Shown here piece after piece: positions 1 to 8,662 of a stretch of DNA of 64,000 bases. This DNA comes from Bacillus altitudinis 41KF2b. Its GTDB lineage: Bacteria > Bacillota > Bacilli > Bacillales > Bacillaceae. Positions within the stretch are counted from its first letter, which is position 1; every line of letters begins with the position of its first letter. The position numbers and the translations under genes are program-made. The stretch spans positions 62,001 to 126,000 of the forward strand of contig NZ_ASJC01000004.1 in the NCBI RefSeq assembly GCF_000691145.1. Reading direction: 5' to 3'. A model generated the notes under the pieces. It was not told the DNA's origin and searched no databases. It was given only the letters and a program-made list of their open reading frames with translations.

Positions 1-1
1 T

Positions 2-1543
2 CCTGCAACAGATGAAAACAAGCAACTCATCAAAAAAGCATTGATTACTTATAGACAGGACAGCGTATATCGGCTCAAGCAAGAGTCTGATACCGAATGG
101 TCAGCTTATGTACATGATGTCGTGGCAGCAAGAGTCCACCTTCATGTGCTGTTTCCAGTGAGAAGCAGCTGCTCATGTCCAGCTGATGGACTATGTAAAC
201 ACATCCTCGCTGTCTTCTTTTCGCTATACGCTCAAGTAGAGAGTGTGACCGGCTTTACAGAAAATTGGTCAGAGAAGGATGAATTACAGCGCAGCAAAGA
301 ACTCATTCGTCAGCACTTCCAAGTGAAGCGCCCAGATGAACAATCACTTCAGAGCTGGCTGAATTTTTTCCAGGAGGAATTTCACCTCTGGCTGAAACGG
401 ACACCGAAGCACCAGCAAACACCACAGCATTTGTATTACGGCTATTTATCGATCCTGAAAAAACACGCACCCACTTCACCTGAATTCAAGAGTTTGTATG
501 CGATTCATACGTCTATCGATGTGTGGTTAAGGCTCCATGAGCTAATCGACCTCGGCCGCCTCGATGCCGAAAAAGACTTTTATTCAATGAATCCATATGT
601 AGAACAGCTCATGAACACCATTTTTGATTCAGTGGATCATTTGAGGACATACGCCCTTTCCTTTTCCCTCGATCCGTTTCTTGAAAACACACCAACTGCC
701 GTTCGGACACTTCTTCAAATCAGCGGACCTTTCCAGCATGAACGAGTTGCGGTCTTTATGGAAATGTGGGGAACTATATTAAATAGAGGGAAATGGGTCA
801 AAAAAGAAACAGAATTACTCAAGAGCGCCCAACAGCAGGAGCAAACGGTTGAGCGCACCATTGGGCTGATGCATATGGATTATTTGCTAAAAGAAGACGA
901 AAGACTCTTCCAGCAATTAAAATTGCTCAATGCAGATATGCTGCCAAATGTGCTCAATTGGCTAAAGGATCTCACAAACCGCAAGGACTGGAAGCGTCTC
1001 AAACTTTGGTATCAAGAGATCACATATGTATTAGAAGAATATTGCCAGCTTGACCTATCTTATAGAGAACTGCGTGGAGCCGTCAGCGATTTCTTCTTTT
1101 ATTTAGACGCGTACTTTAAACAGACGAAAGATCATTTCTTGTATGAACGCTATCTCCAAATCTGTATGCCTTATGCATTTACTGAATATAGTCAGCTCTT
1201 ATATGCACAAGAACGCTATGCAGAATGGATTGAAATACACAGCCTCGTTGGTTTCTCTATCAGTGAGTTGGAGAAAGAATTAATAAAACAGATTGCAAAG
1301 GAAGAGCCTGAAGCACTCATTCCTTCATACCACCGGGAAATCTCACTGCTTCTCGATCAAAAGAATCGAAGTGCTTACCGGGAATCTGTGAAAATGCTCA
1401 AGAAACTGCGTACGCTTTATCATAAAACGAAGAAAAACGCGGTGTGGGAAAGATATGTACAGCAGCTGCAAGATTCAACAAAGCGGCTGCGTGCGTTCCA
1501 AGAGGAAATGAAGAAAGGAAAATTAATTGATGACACGCCATAA
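2..1543 (+). CDS. ywqB: SWIM zinc-finger protein YwqB (5' end outside window)
   Basis: The reading frame is open to the first base of the window, so the true start lies upstream and this is the C-terminal part (about 513 residues visible). Near the visible N-terminus is a SWIM-type zinc motif, C-x-C followed by C-x-H (SCSCPADGLCKHI). The rest is helix-rich with no catalytic motif I recognise. The stop overlaps the start of the SNF2 helicase downstream, so the two are translationally coupled. SWIM proteins beside SNF2 helicases are common in Bacillus and suggest a joint nucleic-acid role; the substrate is unknown. The name rests on position next to ywqA and on the SWIM motif. Confidence 0.85.
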   Translation, partial: PATDENKQLIKKALITYRQDSVYRLKQESDTEWSAYVHDVVAARVHLHVLFPVRSSCSCPADGLCKHILAVFFSLYAQVESVTGFTENWSEKDELQRSKELIRQHFQVKRPDEQSLQSWLNFFQEEFHLWLKRTPKHQQTPQHLYYGYLSILKKHAPTSPEFKSLYAIHTSIDVWLRLHELIDLGRLDAEKDFYSMNPYVEQLMNTIFDSVDHLRTYALSFSLDPFLENTPTAVRTLLQISGPFQHERVAVFMEMWGTILNRGKWVKKETELLKSAQQQEQTVERTIGLMHMDYLLKEDERLFQQLKLLNADMLPNVLNWLKDLTNRKDWKRLKLWYQEITYVLEEYCQLDLSYRELRGAVSDFFFYLDAYFKQTKDHFLYERYLQICMPYAFTEYSQLLYAQERYAEWIEIHSLVGFSISELEKELIKQIAKEEPEALIPSYHREISLLLDQKNRSAYRESVKMLKKLRTLYHKTKKNAVWERYVQQLQDSTKRLRAFQEEMKKGKLIDDTP

Positions 1544-4307
1544 ACAAATTGTCATTCATGCAGAACAAACCGAAGATTTCTCTTTCACCATTTCAGCGCA
1601 AGCAGAGGACGGACAGCCTGTACCGCTAAATGAAATGAAGAGGCAGCTTTTCCAATGGCACGAATCATCTTTTTACGGAACATTCTTAGAAGATGTGAGC
1701 TTTATTGGCACACCTGCCTTCCTGTTAAGTCCTTGGATGACCGTTGAATTGCTAGGGAAAAATTCATTCAATACTTTCAGCCATGTGACGTTAACGGATG
1801 AAACAGAGCCGCTTATGAAAACAGCCTCAACCATTTACGAATTCATCGAGGATGAAGATTTTGTCCCAGATTTCGAGGCATGGACAAAAGGAATGCTTCG
1901 CTTTAAAGACAAAGAAGGTCTGTTAGATGGCTACACAGCTGATTGGTTCTCCTTTGCCGTACAGGATTACATTCAATATGATGATGCCTTGCAGCACAAA
2001 TGGAACCGAATGACTGCACAATCGCCTGCTCTTTCCTCCTTCCAAGGTCATTTTTTAGATGAACAGGATTTCTTGGAAACGATCGGCTGGATTGATGATG
2101 AGACGCCTTTCACTGTCGGCTTGCGTTTAAATGAGCCTGATTTCGACGGAGATGATTGGAAAATTGAACTGTTTTTGCGTGATAAGAAAAACAGTGATCT
2201 GCATTTCTTTGAAGGCATCCGTTCTTTAAAAAAATCATGGCGTCCGTTTCAAGAAAAAATCACCAGAGAGCTGGAGCGGTTCGGTCAGATTGTCCCTTGG
2301 CTCTCATTTACATCTGGTACCACCCTCATGTCAGAAGAAGAAGCGTGGCTCTTCCTGTCTGAAGCGAGTGAAACACTTGTGAACATGGGGATTGAGATCC
2401 TGCTCCCATCATGGTGGCAAATCGTCAAAGAAAGCACCATGATGCTAAAAGCACGGATTTCCTCCACACCACGAGGCGAATCGCACGTTGGAATGGATGC
2501 CCTTATGGACTTTAATTGGCGCTTTGCCACAAACGGGATTGAGCTGACAGAAGATGAATTCAACGAGCTTGTTCAAAGTAAACGTCGTCTTGTCAATATT
2601 CGTGGACAATGGATTAAAATCGATCCGACCTTTATCCAGCAAATGAAGAAATGGATGGAGCGCGCTGAGAACGAAGGACTTCATATGTCGGATATTTTGT
2701 CACGTGAACTCGCAGACCAAGAGGCCTCTTCTGAGTCGATTCCTGAGCTGCTAGACAGTTCGGCCTTTGCCCATATTCAATTTGAACTTTCGTCTCAATT
2801 ACGAGGGCTTGTTCATCAGTTAAATGATACACAAGAGCTGCCATCCTACGAGATGAGTGAGTCCTTTAAGGGCACACTGCGCCCGTATCAGCAGCACGGT
2901 GTCAACTGGCTTCTGTTCTTAAGGTCTCATGGATTCGGGGCTTGTTTAGCAGATGATATGGGTCTTGGAAAAACGATTCAAATGATCGCTTATTTCACCT
3001 ATTTGAAGGAGCATCAACAAGACGCCGCTCCATCTCTCATCATTGCACCGACTTCCGTATTAGGGAACTGGCAAAGAGAGCTAGAAACATTCGCACCACA
3101 TTTGAATGTCGCTCTGCATTATGGACCATCACGTCCACAAGGTGAGAACTTTACAAAAGCGTACGAATCAACAGATATCGTCCTCACTTCGTATGGTCTC
3201 TCACATTCTGACCGTGATGAATTAACAGCAGCCAAATGGAATACCATTTGCTTAGACGAAGCCCAGAACATTAAAAATGCCCATACGAAACAATCGAGAG
3301 CCATTAGGCAATTAAAAGGACAGCACCACATTGCCCTCAGCGGGACACCGATGGAGAACCGTTTGACAGAGCTTTGGTCTATTTTCGACTTCGTGAACAA
3401 AGGATATCTCGGCAGCCTGACCAGTTTTCATAAAAAATTCGTCCTTCCGATTGAAAAAGACCGTGAAGAAAAAAGAATCCAACAGCTGCAGCAGCTGATC
3501 AAGCCATTCTTATTAAGACGGACAAAACAAGATGAAGAAGTCGCACTCAATCTGCCAGAGAAACTAGAAGAAAAAGAATTCATCCCGTTATCTGCAGAGC
3601 AGGCATCTTTATATGAACAGCTGGTCAAAGATACATTCGAACATATGGCCTCATTAACAGGGATGCAGCGGAAAGCCATCATTTTAAGTATGCTTGGCAG
3701 ACTCAAACAAATTTGCGATCACCCTGCTCTTTATTTAAAAGAGAGCGGAACAGATGTAAAATTGTTGAAGCGTTCATTAAAAATGGATAAATTAGCAGAG
3801 CTGTTAAAAGCCATACACGAACAAGGAGAAAGCTGCCTCATTTTTACGCAGTATATTGAAATGGGCAACATGATCAAACAGCTGGCTGAAAAGATGTTTG
3901 GAGAACCAGTTCAATTTTTAAATGGGAGCTTATCAAAACATGATCGGGACAAAATGGTGGAACGCTTCCAGAAAAAAGAGTTCAACATCTTAATTCTTTC
4001 TTTAAAAGCAGGAGGAACCGGACTAAACTTAACCGCCGCCAATCATGTCATTCACTACGATAGATGGTGGAATCCTGCTGTAGAAAACCAAGCAACAGAC
4101 CGTGCTTACCGCATCGGGCAAAAGCGGTTTGTTCATGTCCATAAGATGATCACAACCGGCACGATAGAGGAAAAAATTGATCAAATGCTCGAAACAAAAC
4201 AAACGTTAAATGATCAAATTATCCAAAGTGAAAGCTGGATTACAGAGCTGTCAACGAACGAACTAGAAGATTTATTCACGTTAAGTGCAGCCGCTCAATC
4301 ATCGTAA
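1530..4307 (+). CDS. ywqA: SNF2-family DNA helicase/ATPase YwqA
   Basis: About 925 residues. The N-terminal half is the SNF2-associated region found in bacterial members. The C-terminal half holds the helicase core: Walker A DDMGLGKT, DEAQ box (CLDEAQN), motif III (LSGTPMENR), and C-terminal lobe motifs including LKAGGTGLNL and a QATDRAYRIGQ motif VI. It is expected to be an ATP-dependent DNA translocase; no cellular role is proven by sequence. The ATG at 1530 has an AAAGGA ribosome-binding site about 11 bases upstream, and the ORF overlaps the end of ywqB by 14 bases. A strong bidirectional terminator follows. Confidence 0.93.
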   Translation: MTRHKQIVIHAEQTEDFSFTISAQAEDGQPVPLNEMKRQLFQWHESSFYGTFLEDVSFIGTPAFLLSPWMTVELLGKNSFNTFSHVTLTDETEPLMKTASTIYEFIEDEDFVPDFEAWTKGMLRFKDKEGLLDGYTADWFSFAVQDYIQYDDALQHKWNRMTAQSPALSSFQGHFLDEQDFLETIGWIDDETPFTVGLRLNEPDFDGDDWKIELFLRDKKNSDLHFFEGIRSLKKSWRPFQEKITRELERFGQIVPWLSFTSGTTLMSEEEAWLFLSEASETLVNMGIEILLPSWWQIVKESTMMLKARISSTPRGESHVGMDALMDFNWRFATNGIELTEDEFNELVQSKRRLVNIRGQWIKIDPTFIQQMKKWMERAENEGLHMSDILSRELADQEASSESIPELLDSSAFAHIQFELSSQLRGLVHQLNDTQELPSYEMSESFKGTLRPYQQHGVNWLLFLRSHGFGACLADDMGLGKTIQMIAYFTYLKEHQQDAAPSLIIAPTSVLGNWQRELETFAPHLNVALHYGPSRPQGENFTKAYESTDIVLTSYGLSHSDRDELTAAKWNTICLDEAQNIKNAHTKQSRAIRQLKGQHHIALSGTPMENRLTELWSIFDFVNKGYLGSLTSFHKKFVLPIEKDREEKRIQQLQQLIKPFLLRRTKQDEEVALNLPEKLEEKEFIPLSAEQASLYEQLVKDTFEHMASLTGMQRKAIILSMLGRLKQICDHPALYLKESGTDVKLLKRSLKMDKLAELLKAIHEQGESCLIFTQYIEMGNMIKQLAEKMFGEPVQFLNGSLSKHDRDKMVERFQKKEFNILILSLKAGGTGLNLTAANHVIHYDRWWNPAVENQATDRAYRIGQKRFVHVHKMITTGTIEEKIDQMLETKQTLNDQIIQSESWITELSTNELEDLFTLSAAAQSS

Positions 4308-4314
4308 TGACAGC

Positions 4315-4360
4315 AAAAAGAGGACTTTTCTCAGGGCGTGATGAAAAGTCCTCTTTTTTT
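4315..4360. terminator. Bidirectional terminator between ywqA and ytvA
   Basis: A long inverted repeat (AAAGAGGACTTTTC / GAAAAGTCCTCTTT) has A and T runs on its two sides, so it can end both converging transcripts. Confidence 0.9.
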
Positions 4361-4380
4361 AATCTCATCTAAAGGAATGC

Positions 4381-5169
4381 TTAAATTTGCAGCTTTTTCA
4401 ATGCAGATTTCACATTCATATACGTGTTCAACTCACGGAAGTCCTCTCTCATTTCTCCCATTTTCATCGCAAGATTTGGTTTAATACCTGTCACGATCAG
4501 TTCTGTGCCAGTCATTAAAATCAAATCATTTAGCTTAAAGATCGCATCCGCCACAAATGAATCCACCTCTAATAAACCAGACAGATCCACAATGAAGTAA
4601 TCGTCTTTGGATTGAGAGATATAAGTGGAAACCGTTGAGATGATTTTATCAAATCTTGGCGCTGTTAACGTACCTATGATGGGCAGGACAGAAATACCAT
4701 CCTTCACCGGAACAATCGGGACAGAAATATTCAATACTTCATCAATGGATTGCTCAAGAAGCTCTTGCTGTTCCTTCTCTTTCGTAACATCCTTTTGCAG
4801 ACCAACGAAATAAAGGCGTTTCCCTTCATTTTCATCAATCCATAGAGGCGCCACACTTAACTCGTTCCAAAACATTTGACCAGATTTTTTATAGTTTTTC
4901 AACTGAACAGTGACAGCCTCTTTGTTTTCAATGGCTGTCCTAATTTGTTTGAGAGCAATCTGTTCAGTTTCATCTCCTTGAAGGAAACGACAGTTCTTTC
5001 CTAATACTTCGGTTTCTTGATAGCCTGTCATATCTAAAAAGCCCTTGTTCACATATATTAAAGGATTATCAGGTAAAGACGGGTCCGTCACCGTCAGGCC
5101 AACCTGAGTATAGTCTAAGGCTTCCTTGATTAAATGCAGATTGTCGGACTTATAAGATTCCAGCGCCAT
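4381..5169 (-). CDS. ytvA: LOV-STAS blue-light photoreceptor YtvA
   Basis: 262 residues, close to the 261 of B. subtilis YtvA. Residues about 15-125 form a LOV (PAS) domain with the flavin-adduct motif GKNCRFLQG; the photoactive cysteine is about residue 60. A linker helix and a C-terminal STAS domain (about 150-258) follow. In B. subtilis YtvA is a cytoplasmic input to the stressosome that activates SigB in response to blue light; the same role is inferred here. The start has an AAGGAGAG ribosome-binding site. It stands alone between a terminator and ywpJ, a different neighbourhood from the one I recall for B. subtilis ytvA. Confidence 0.93.
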   Translation of the reverse strand: MALESYKSDNLHLIKEALDYTQVGLTVTDPSLPDNPLIYVNKGFLDMTGYQETEVLGKNCRFLQGDETEQIALKQIRTAIENKEAVTVQLKNYKKSGQMFWNELSVAPLWIDENEGKRLYFVGLQKDVTKEKEQQELLEQSIDEVLNISVPIVPVKDGISVLPIIGTLTAPRFDKIISTVSTYISQSKDDYFIVDLSGLLEVDSFVADAIFKLNDLILMTGTELIVTGIKPNLAMKMGEMREDFRELNTYMNVKSALKKLQI

Positions 5170-5322
5170 TCGTTTACTCTCCTTAACTTCCTTACAAGCG
5201 GGTTATATTCATAATTAAATTATATGATGTTCCATAGCAGGTGTAAATAGAAGTAGTTCTGAATTCCTCTTTTGTAGAATGCGCTTCACCCTATGTCATT
5301 TATACAAATACATGCGATTCAA

Positions 5323-6192
5323 TTATTTCAAAAGATGTTGAATCATATGTGCCACACCATGTTCATCATTTGTTAACGTGACGTGATCAGCTAATTCTTT
5401 TATATCCTTTCTCGCATTCCCCATTGCAATTCCAACCCCAGCTGCCCGAATCATCGATTCATCATTTAAACTGTCTCCTACAGCCGCTGTTCGGCTTAAT
5501 GGAATACCGAGCTTTTCTGCCAGCCTGGTTAACGCCTGCCCTTTCGACGCTTCCTTTGCTCCAATTTCAAAGTTATGATCAGCCGAACTAACCAATGTTA
5601 ATTCAGAATCATGTCCAAACGCCTCCCATCCGGCTTTCAATCTGTCTTGAAAAAATGAGAAACCTAAGATGTTATAAAACGAAAGATTCTGATCCTCACG
5701 AAACAATTCTTGATATGTATCAATATAAGCAAAACCTGACTGGCTGTATTGAACTTCAGCCGCTTGCTCAAGAACACGCTGATCCGTTTCTGGATTTGCA
5801 CTCTTTAAGCGGTCCATTTCTATCGCCAGAAGCTCCCTGCCGCGGTTTGGTGTGTAAATGGCTTCATTCGTAAACACTTCATAGTAATAATCACGCTCTT
5901 CAAGCCATGATAAGATGTGTTTTGCTTTTTCTTCTTCTAGAACAGCCGAATGATATACTTGACCTTCTGGATCATGAATCACAGCTCCATTTGCACTAAT
6001 GACCCACGTATTCATCCCAAGCTGATCAAAAATAGATTTCACATCAAAATACGCTCTGCCTGTTGAAACGACAACCTCAATCCCACTCGCTGCTGCTTCC
6101 TTTAACGCCTGCTCGTTTTCCTGACTCACTTTGTGCTCACTGTTCAATAAAGTTCCGTCTAAATCCGTTGCGATTAATTGAATGTTTGTCAT
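5323..6192 (-). CDS. ywpJ: Cof-type HAD phosphatase YwpJ
   Basis: 289 residues from the ATG at 6192, chosen because AAGGAGAG lies just upstream; an in-frame ATG 24 bases further out lacks a ribosome-binding site. HAD motif I is DLDGTLLNS near the N-terminus and motif IV is GDSLNDESMI near residue 240, with a C2-type cap between, typical of Cof/YidA sugar-phosphate phosphatases. Substrate unknown; a low-specificity cytoplasmic phosphatase of phosphorylated metabolites is the family expectation. In B. subtilis ywpJ is next to glcR and ssbB; neither is present here, the space being taken by a structured non-coding interval. Confidence 0.88.
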   Translation of the reverse strand: MTNIQLIATDLDGTLLNSEHKVSQENEQALKEAAASGIEVVVSTGRAYFDVKSIFDQLGMNTWVISANGAVIHDPEGQVYHSAVLEEEKAKHILSWLEERDYYYEVFTNEAIYTPNRGRELLAIEMDRLKSANPETDQRVLEQAAEVQYSQSGFAYIDTYQELFREDQNLSFYNILGFSFFQDRLKAGWEAFGHDSELTLVSSADHNFEIGAKEASKGQALTRLAEKLGIPLSRTAAVGDSLNDESMIRAAGVGIAMGNARKDIKELADHVTLTNDEHGVAHMIQHLLK

Positions 6193-6574
6193 CGGTCTCT
6201 CCTTTTTTGCCTGCATTTTCAGTTGACCTTCCGTTTATCAAATCCATCATCATTATGAAATGAGTATCCACTATTTGCAAGGGATGATCGGCTTATCAAT
6301 GAATATAAGAGTACCCGGTCACGCTACATGACCGGATACGCATAAGGGGATTCACAGGGGACACATGACTGATACAAATAAACCTTGGTTCTACTATTAC
6401 GCAGTGAATATGTGTACAAGGCAAAGTCTATCAGCTATAGCTAGAGGGGGGCCGCGAGATGCTAGACCTTTGCCTTTTGCCTCCTTTCCTTTCAGCTAAC
6501 CCTAGTCTACTGAGAAATAGCACAAGAGACAAAAAACGAAAATGACAAAATCGTTCTTCAAATTCTTTATTTTC
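6193..6574. other. Gene-free interval with strong inverted repeats
   Basis: No convincing gene. Two inverted repeats stand out: CCGGTCA (6315-6321) with TGACCGG (6329-6335), and AAGGCAAAG-TCTA (6418-6430) with TAGACCTTTGCCTT (6463-6476), the latter 13 bp with one bulge. The loop of the second holds a short palindrome (AGCTATAGCT, 6433-6442) and a run of six G. On the plus strand AGAGGGGGG precedes an ATG at 6459 that opens a 28-codon ORF to 6545; on the minus strand the same loop is C-rich. This could be a small RNA, a leader or a type I toxin-like element; orientation is undecided. Confidence 0.5.
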
Positions 6575-6931
6575 TCAATCATTTTTACTTTTTACCGCTT
6601 GCGTATAAAACATCATCTTATTTTGTTTGACGAAATACTTATTTTTCATAAATTGATAAAAAACATCTGAATGAATCCAATTACTAGAAGGCATGTGAAT
6701 ATAGTCAGACCCGTCCCACGCAAACCAATAAAAACAAAGCCTTCCATCATGAATTGACAACTGAAATTCAAAACAGTCCATTTGATCGTCTGTCACGTAT
6801 TGAAAAGTGAGGGACTCCCCTTCTTCCATATACACATCACAAAATGAGAGAATATCTCCCCATGTATAGACCCTAACATTGCTTTCCTTTTCCTCACCAA
6901 TATGTATGTTTCGAAGTTGATAGGACTCCAT
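6575..6931 (-). CDS. Hypothetical protein, in the position of ywpG
   Basis: 118 residues, acidic and rich in aromatic residues (Y, F, W), no signal peptide or membrane segment, no motif I recognise. It starts at an ATG with a good ribosome-binding site (AAAGGAGATG), which supports a real gene. It diverges from ywpF. In B. subtilis the gene in this relative position and orientation is ywpG; I could not confirm homology from sequence, so no symbol is given. Probably a cytoplasmic protein of unknown function. Confidence 0.7.
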   Translation of the reverse strand: MESYQLRNIHIGEEKESNVRVYTWGDILSFCDVYMEEGESLTFQYVTDDQMDCFEFQLSIHDGRLCFYWFAWDGSDYIHMPSSNWIHSDVFYQFMKNKYFVKQNKMMFYTQAVKSKND

Positions 6932-7048
6932 AAAACATCTCCTTTCACTTATATGCAGCTAGTTCTGAGTAGGCAGCGGTTTCATTTATACAGATGTTGT
7001 ATGCTATAATGATACTTACGAATAATGAACGCTTGTGAGGTGATAAAT

Positions 7049-7459
7049 ATGAAAACCTTTAGGCTGATTGATTTAAAAATCGAACTTGATCCAAAGCAAG
7101 ATAAAATGTCCAGCATTCCCCTTCGTGACGGCTTAATCATTAATAAAGAAGATGGCGAAAATCACTGGATGATCGAGGCACTGATTCCAAAGAAGCATAG
7201 ACAAGTGTTTGAGGTGCTCTTCCAGCAGCATACAGAAGTAAAGATTCTCGTGACGATTACAAAAGAAAACAACCGCCCTGTTCATCTATCGGTCCAAGTC
7301 AAAAACATCGTTGCCTTAGAAGAAAACATATCTGTATTACTCGACGGTAAAATGATCACAAATCGTTACAGAACAGAAACCGAAGAAGTATTAAAAGACC
7401 TCGTCAAAGAGGGGCTATCAGGAGAAAAACTGCTGGATGCTTTTAAACAGAACACATAA
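7049..7459 (+). CDS. ywpF: YwpF-like protein
   Basis: 136 residues, matching the length I recall for B. subtilis YwpF. The ATG at 7049 is preceded by GAGGTGAT; an upstream in-frame ATG at 7025 has no such site. No signal peptide or membrane segment; the sequence alternates beta-strand-like and charged stretches. Function unknown. It faces mscL, sharing a terminator. Confidence 0.8.
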   Translation: MKTFRLIDLKIELDPKQDKMSSIPLRDGLIINKEDGENHWMIEALIPKKHRQVFEVLFQQHTEVKILVTITKENNRPVHLSVQVKNIVALEENISVLLDGKMITNRYRTETEEVLKDLVKEGLSGEKLLDAFKQNT

Positions 7460-7487
7460 AAAAGAGCGGGATGAGCCGCTCTTTTTC
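7459..7487. terminator. Bidirectional terminator between ywpF and mscL
   Basis: Stem AAAGAGCGG / CCGCTCTTT with A and T runs on the two flanks. Confidence 0.88.
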
Positions 7488-7882
7488 TATTGCACATCTT
7501 TCGATTGGCTTTGATTTTTCAAAAGATCTCTAATTTCGGTTAACAACACTTCCGTTTGATCTGGCGTTTCAACCACTTCTTCTTCCTCTACCTTTTTCCG
7601 TTTTAATTTATTTAAATAACGAATAAAGATAAAAATGGAAAAGGAGATAATCAAGAAATCGACCACTGTTTGAATGAAACTTCCATACAAAATTTGAGCA
7701 GAACCGATTTTAATAGACAATCCACTAAAATCATGCCCCCCGACAATAATACCAACAAGCGGCATAATTAAATCATTCACAAGAGAAGTGACAATTTTGC
7801 CAAATGCTCCCCCGATGATGACACCGACAGCCAGGTCAATCACATTCCCCTTGACGGCAAACTCTCTAAATTCTTTCAGCAT
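7487..7882 (-). CDS. mscL: Large-conductance mechanosensitive channel MscL
   Basis: 131 residues, normal family length. The N-terminus has the conserved amphipathic helix ([20 protein letters not shown]) followed by TM1 with GGAFGKIV, a periplasmic-type loop, TM2 (about 67-88) and a charged C-terminal bundle (KRKKVEEEE). It forms a homopentameric tension-gated pore that releases solutes on osmotic downshock. It lies upstream of ywpF's shared terminator and downstream of fabZ, but a terminator separates it from fabZ. Confidence 0.96.
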   Translation of the reverse strand: MLKEFREFAVKGNVIDLAVGVIIGGAFGKIVTSLVNDLIMPLVGIIVGGHDFSGLSIKIGSAQILYGSFIQTVVDFLIISFSIFIFIRYLNKLKRKKVEEEEVVETPDQTEVLLTEIRDLLKNQSQSKDVQ

Positions 7883-7978
7883 TGTTTATCACCTTCATCT
7901 TTTTTTGTCTAATATGACGTTTTTTTGTCAAAAAAGCAAGTCCTTATCCGCTTTGGCTGAATGTTTCCATATAAAAAA

Positions 7979-8000
7979 CGGTTCATACATGATGAACCGT
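7979..8000 (-). terminator. Terminator of fabZ
   Basis: Read on the minus strand, the stem ACGGTTCAT / ATGAACCGT is followed by a T-rich run. Confidence 0.8.
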
Positions 8001-8008
8001 CAGACACA

Positions 8009-8443
8009 TTACGATACTTTAGGACCGATAGAAAATGTCAGTTCTGCTTCACATGCCACTTCGCCATCTACTGTTGCAACTGCTTTTCCTTTGGCAACTG
8101 GACCGCGAAGACGCGTGACTTCAACCTCTAAACGTAGCTGATCGCCGGGTTTGACCTGTCTTTTGAATCGGCAGCTGTCAATCCCTGCAAACAAACCAAT
8201 TTTCCCTTTGTTCTCTTCTTTACCTAACATGATGACCCCAAAAACTTGAGCGAGCGCTTCTACAATAAGCACACCCGGCATGACGGGGTATCCTGGGAAA
8301 TGGCCATTAAAAAATTCTTCATTTACTGTGACATTTTTGATTCCAACCGCTCTTTTCTCACCATCAACTTCTAAAATACGGTCAACCAATAAAAATGGAT
8401 AACGGTGTGGAATAATGTCTTGAATTTGCTGAGCATCAAGCAT
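8009..8443 (-). CDS. fabZ: 3-hydroxyacyl-ACP dehydratase FabZ
   Basis: 144 residues. It dehydrates (3R)-hydroxyacyl-ACP to trans-2-enoyl-ACP in type II fatty-acid synthesis. The hot-dog-fold active-site sequence [12 protein letters not shown] is present with catalytic His at about residue 48 and Glu at about 62 (VEALAQ). The N-terminus contains the usual [13 protein letters not shown] signature. It is monocistronic here: a terminator follows and rapD diverges upstream. Confidence 0.97.
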   Translation of the reverse strand: MLDAQQIQDIIPHRYPFLLVDRILEVDGEKRAVGIKNVTVNEEFFNGHFPGYPVMPGVLIVEALAQVFGVIMLGKEENKGKIGLFAGIDSCRFKRQVKPGDQLRLEVEVTRLRGPVAKGKAVATVDGEVACEAELTFSIGPKVS

Positions 8444-8662
8444 GTCTTGATCTCTCCTTCTTTTCTATATCGCTAATCTTCATTTGATTCCTATTGAAGT
8501 ATATTATGAATGCAGTCATTTTTCAATGTCTAGCCAACAATTATGGTAAAAAATAACATCTATTATTACCTATTGTCATGAAATATAATCCACTCTACAC
8601 TCATCGTTTTTTCACAAATATGGTAATATATATTACATCATTGATTGAATAAGAGGGTAAAA

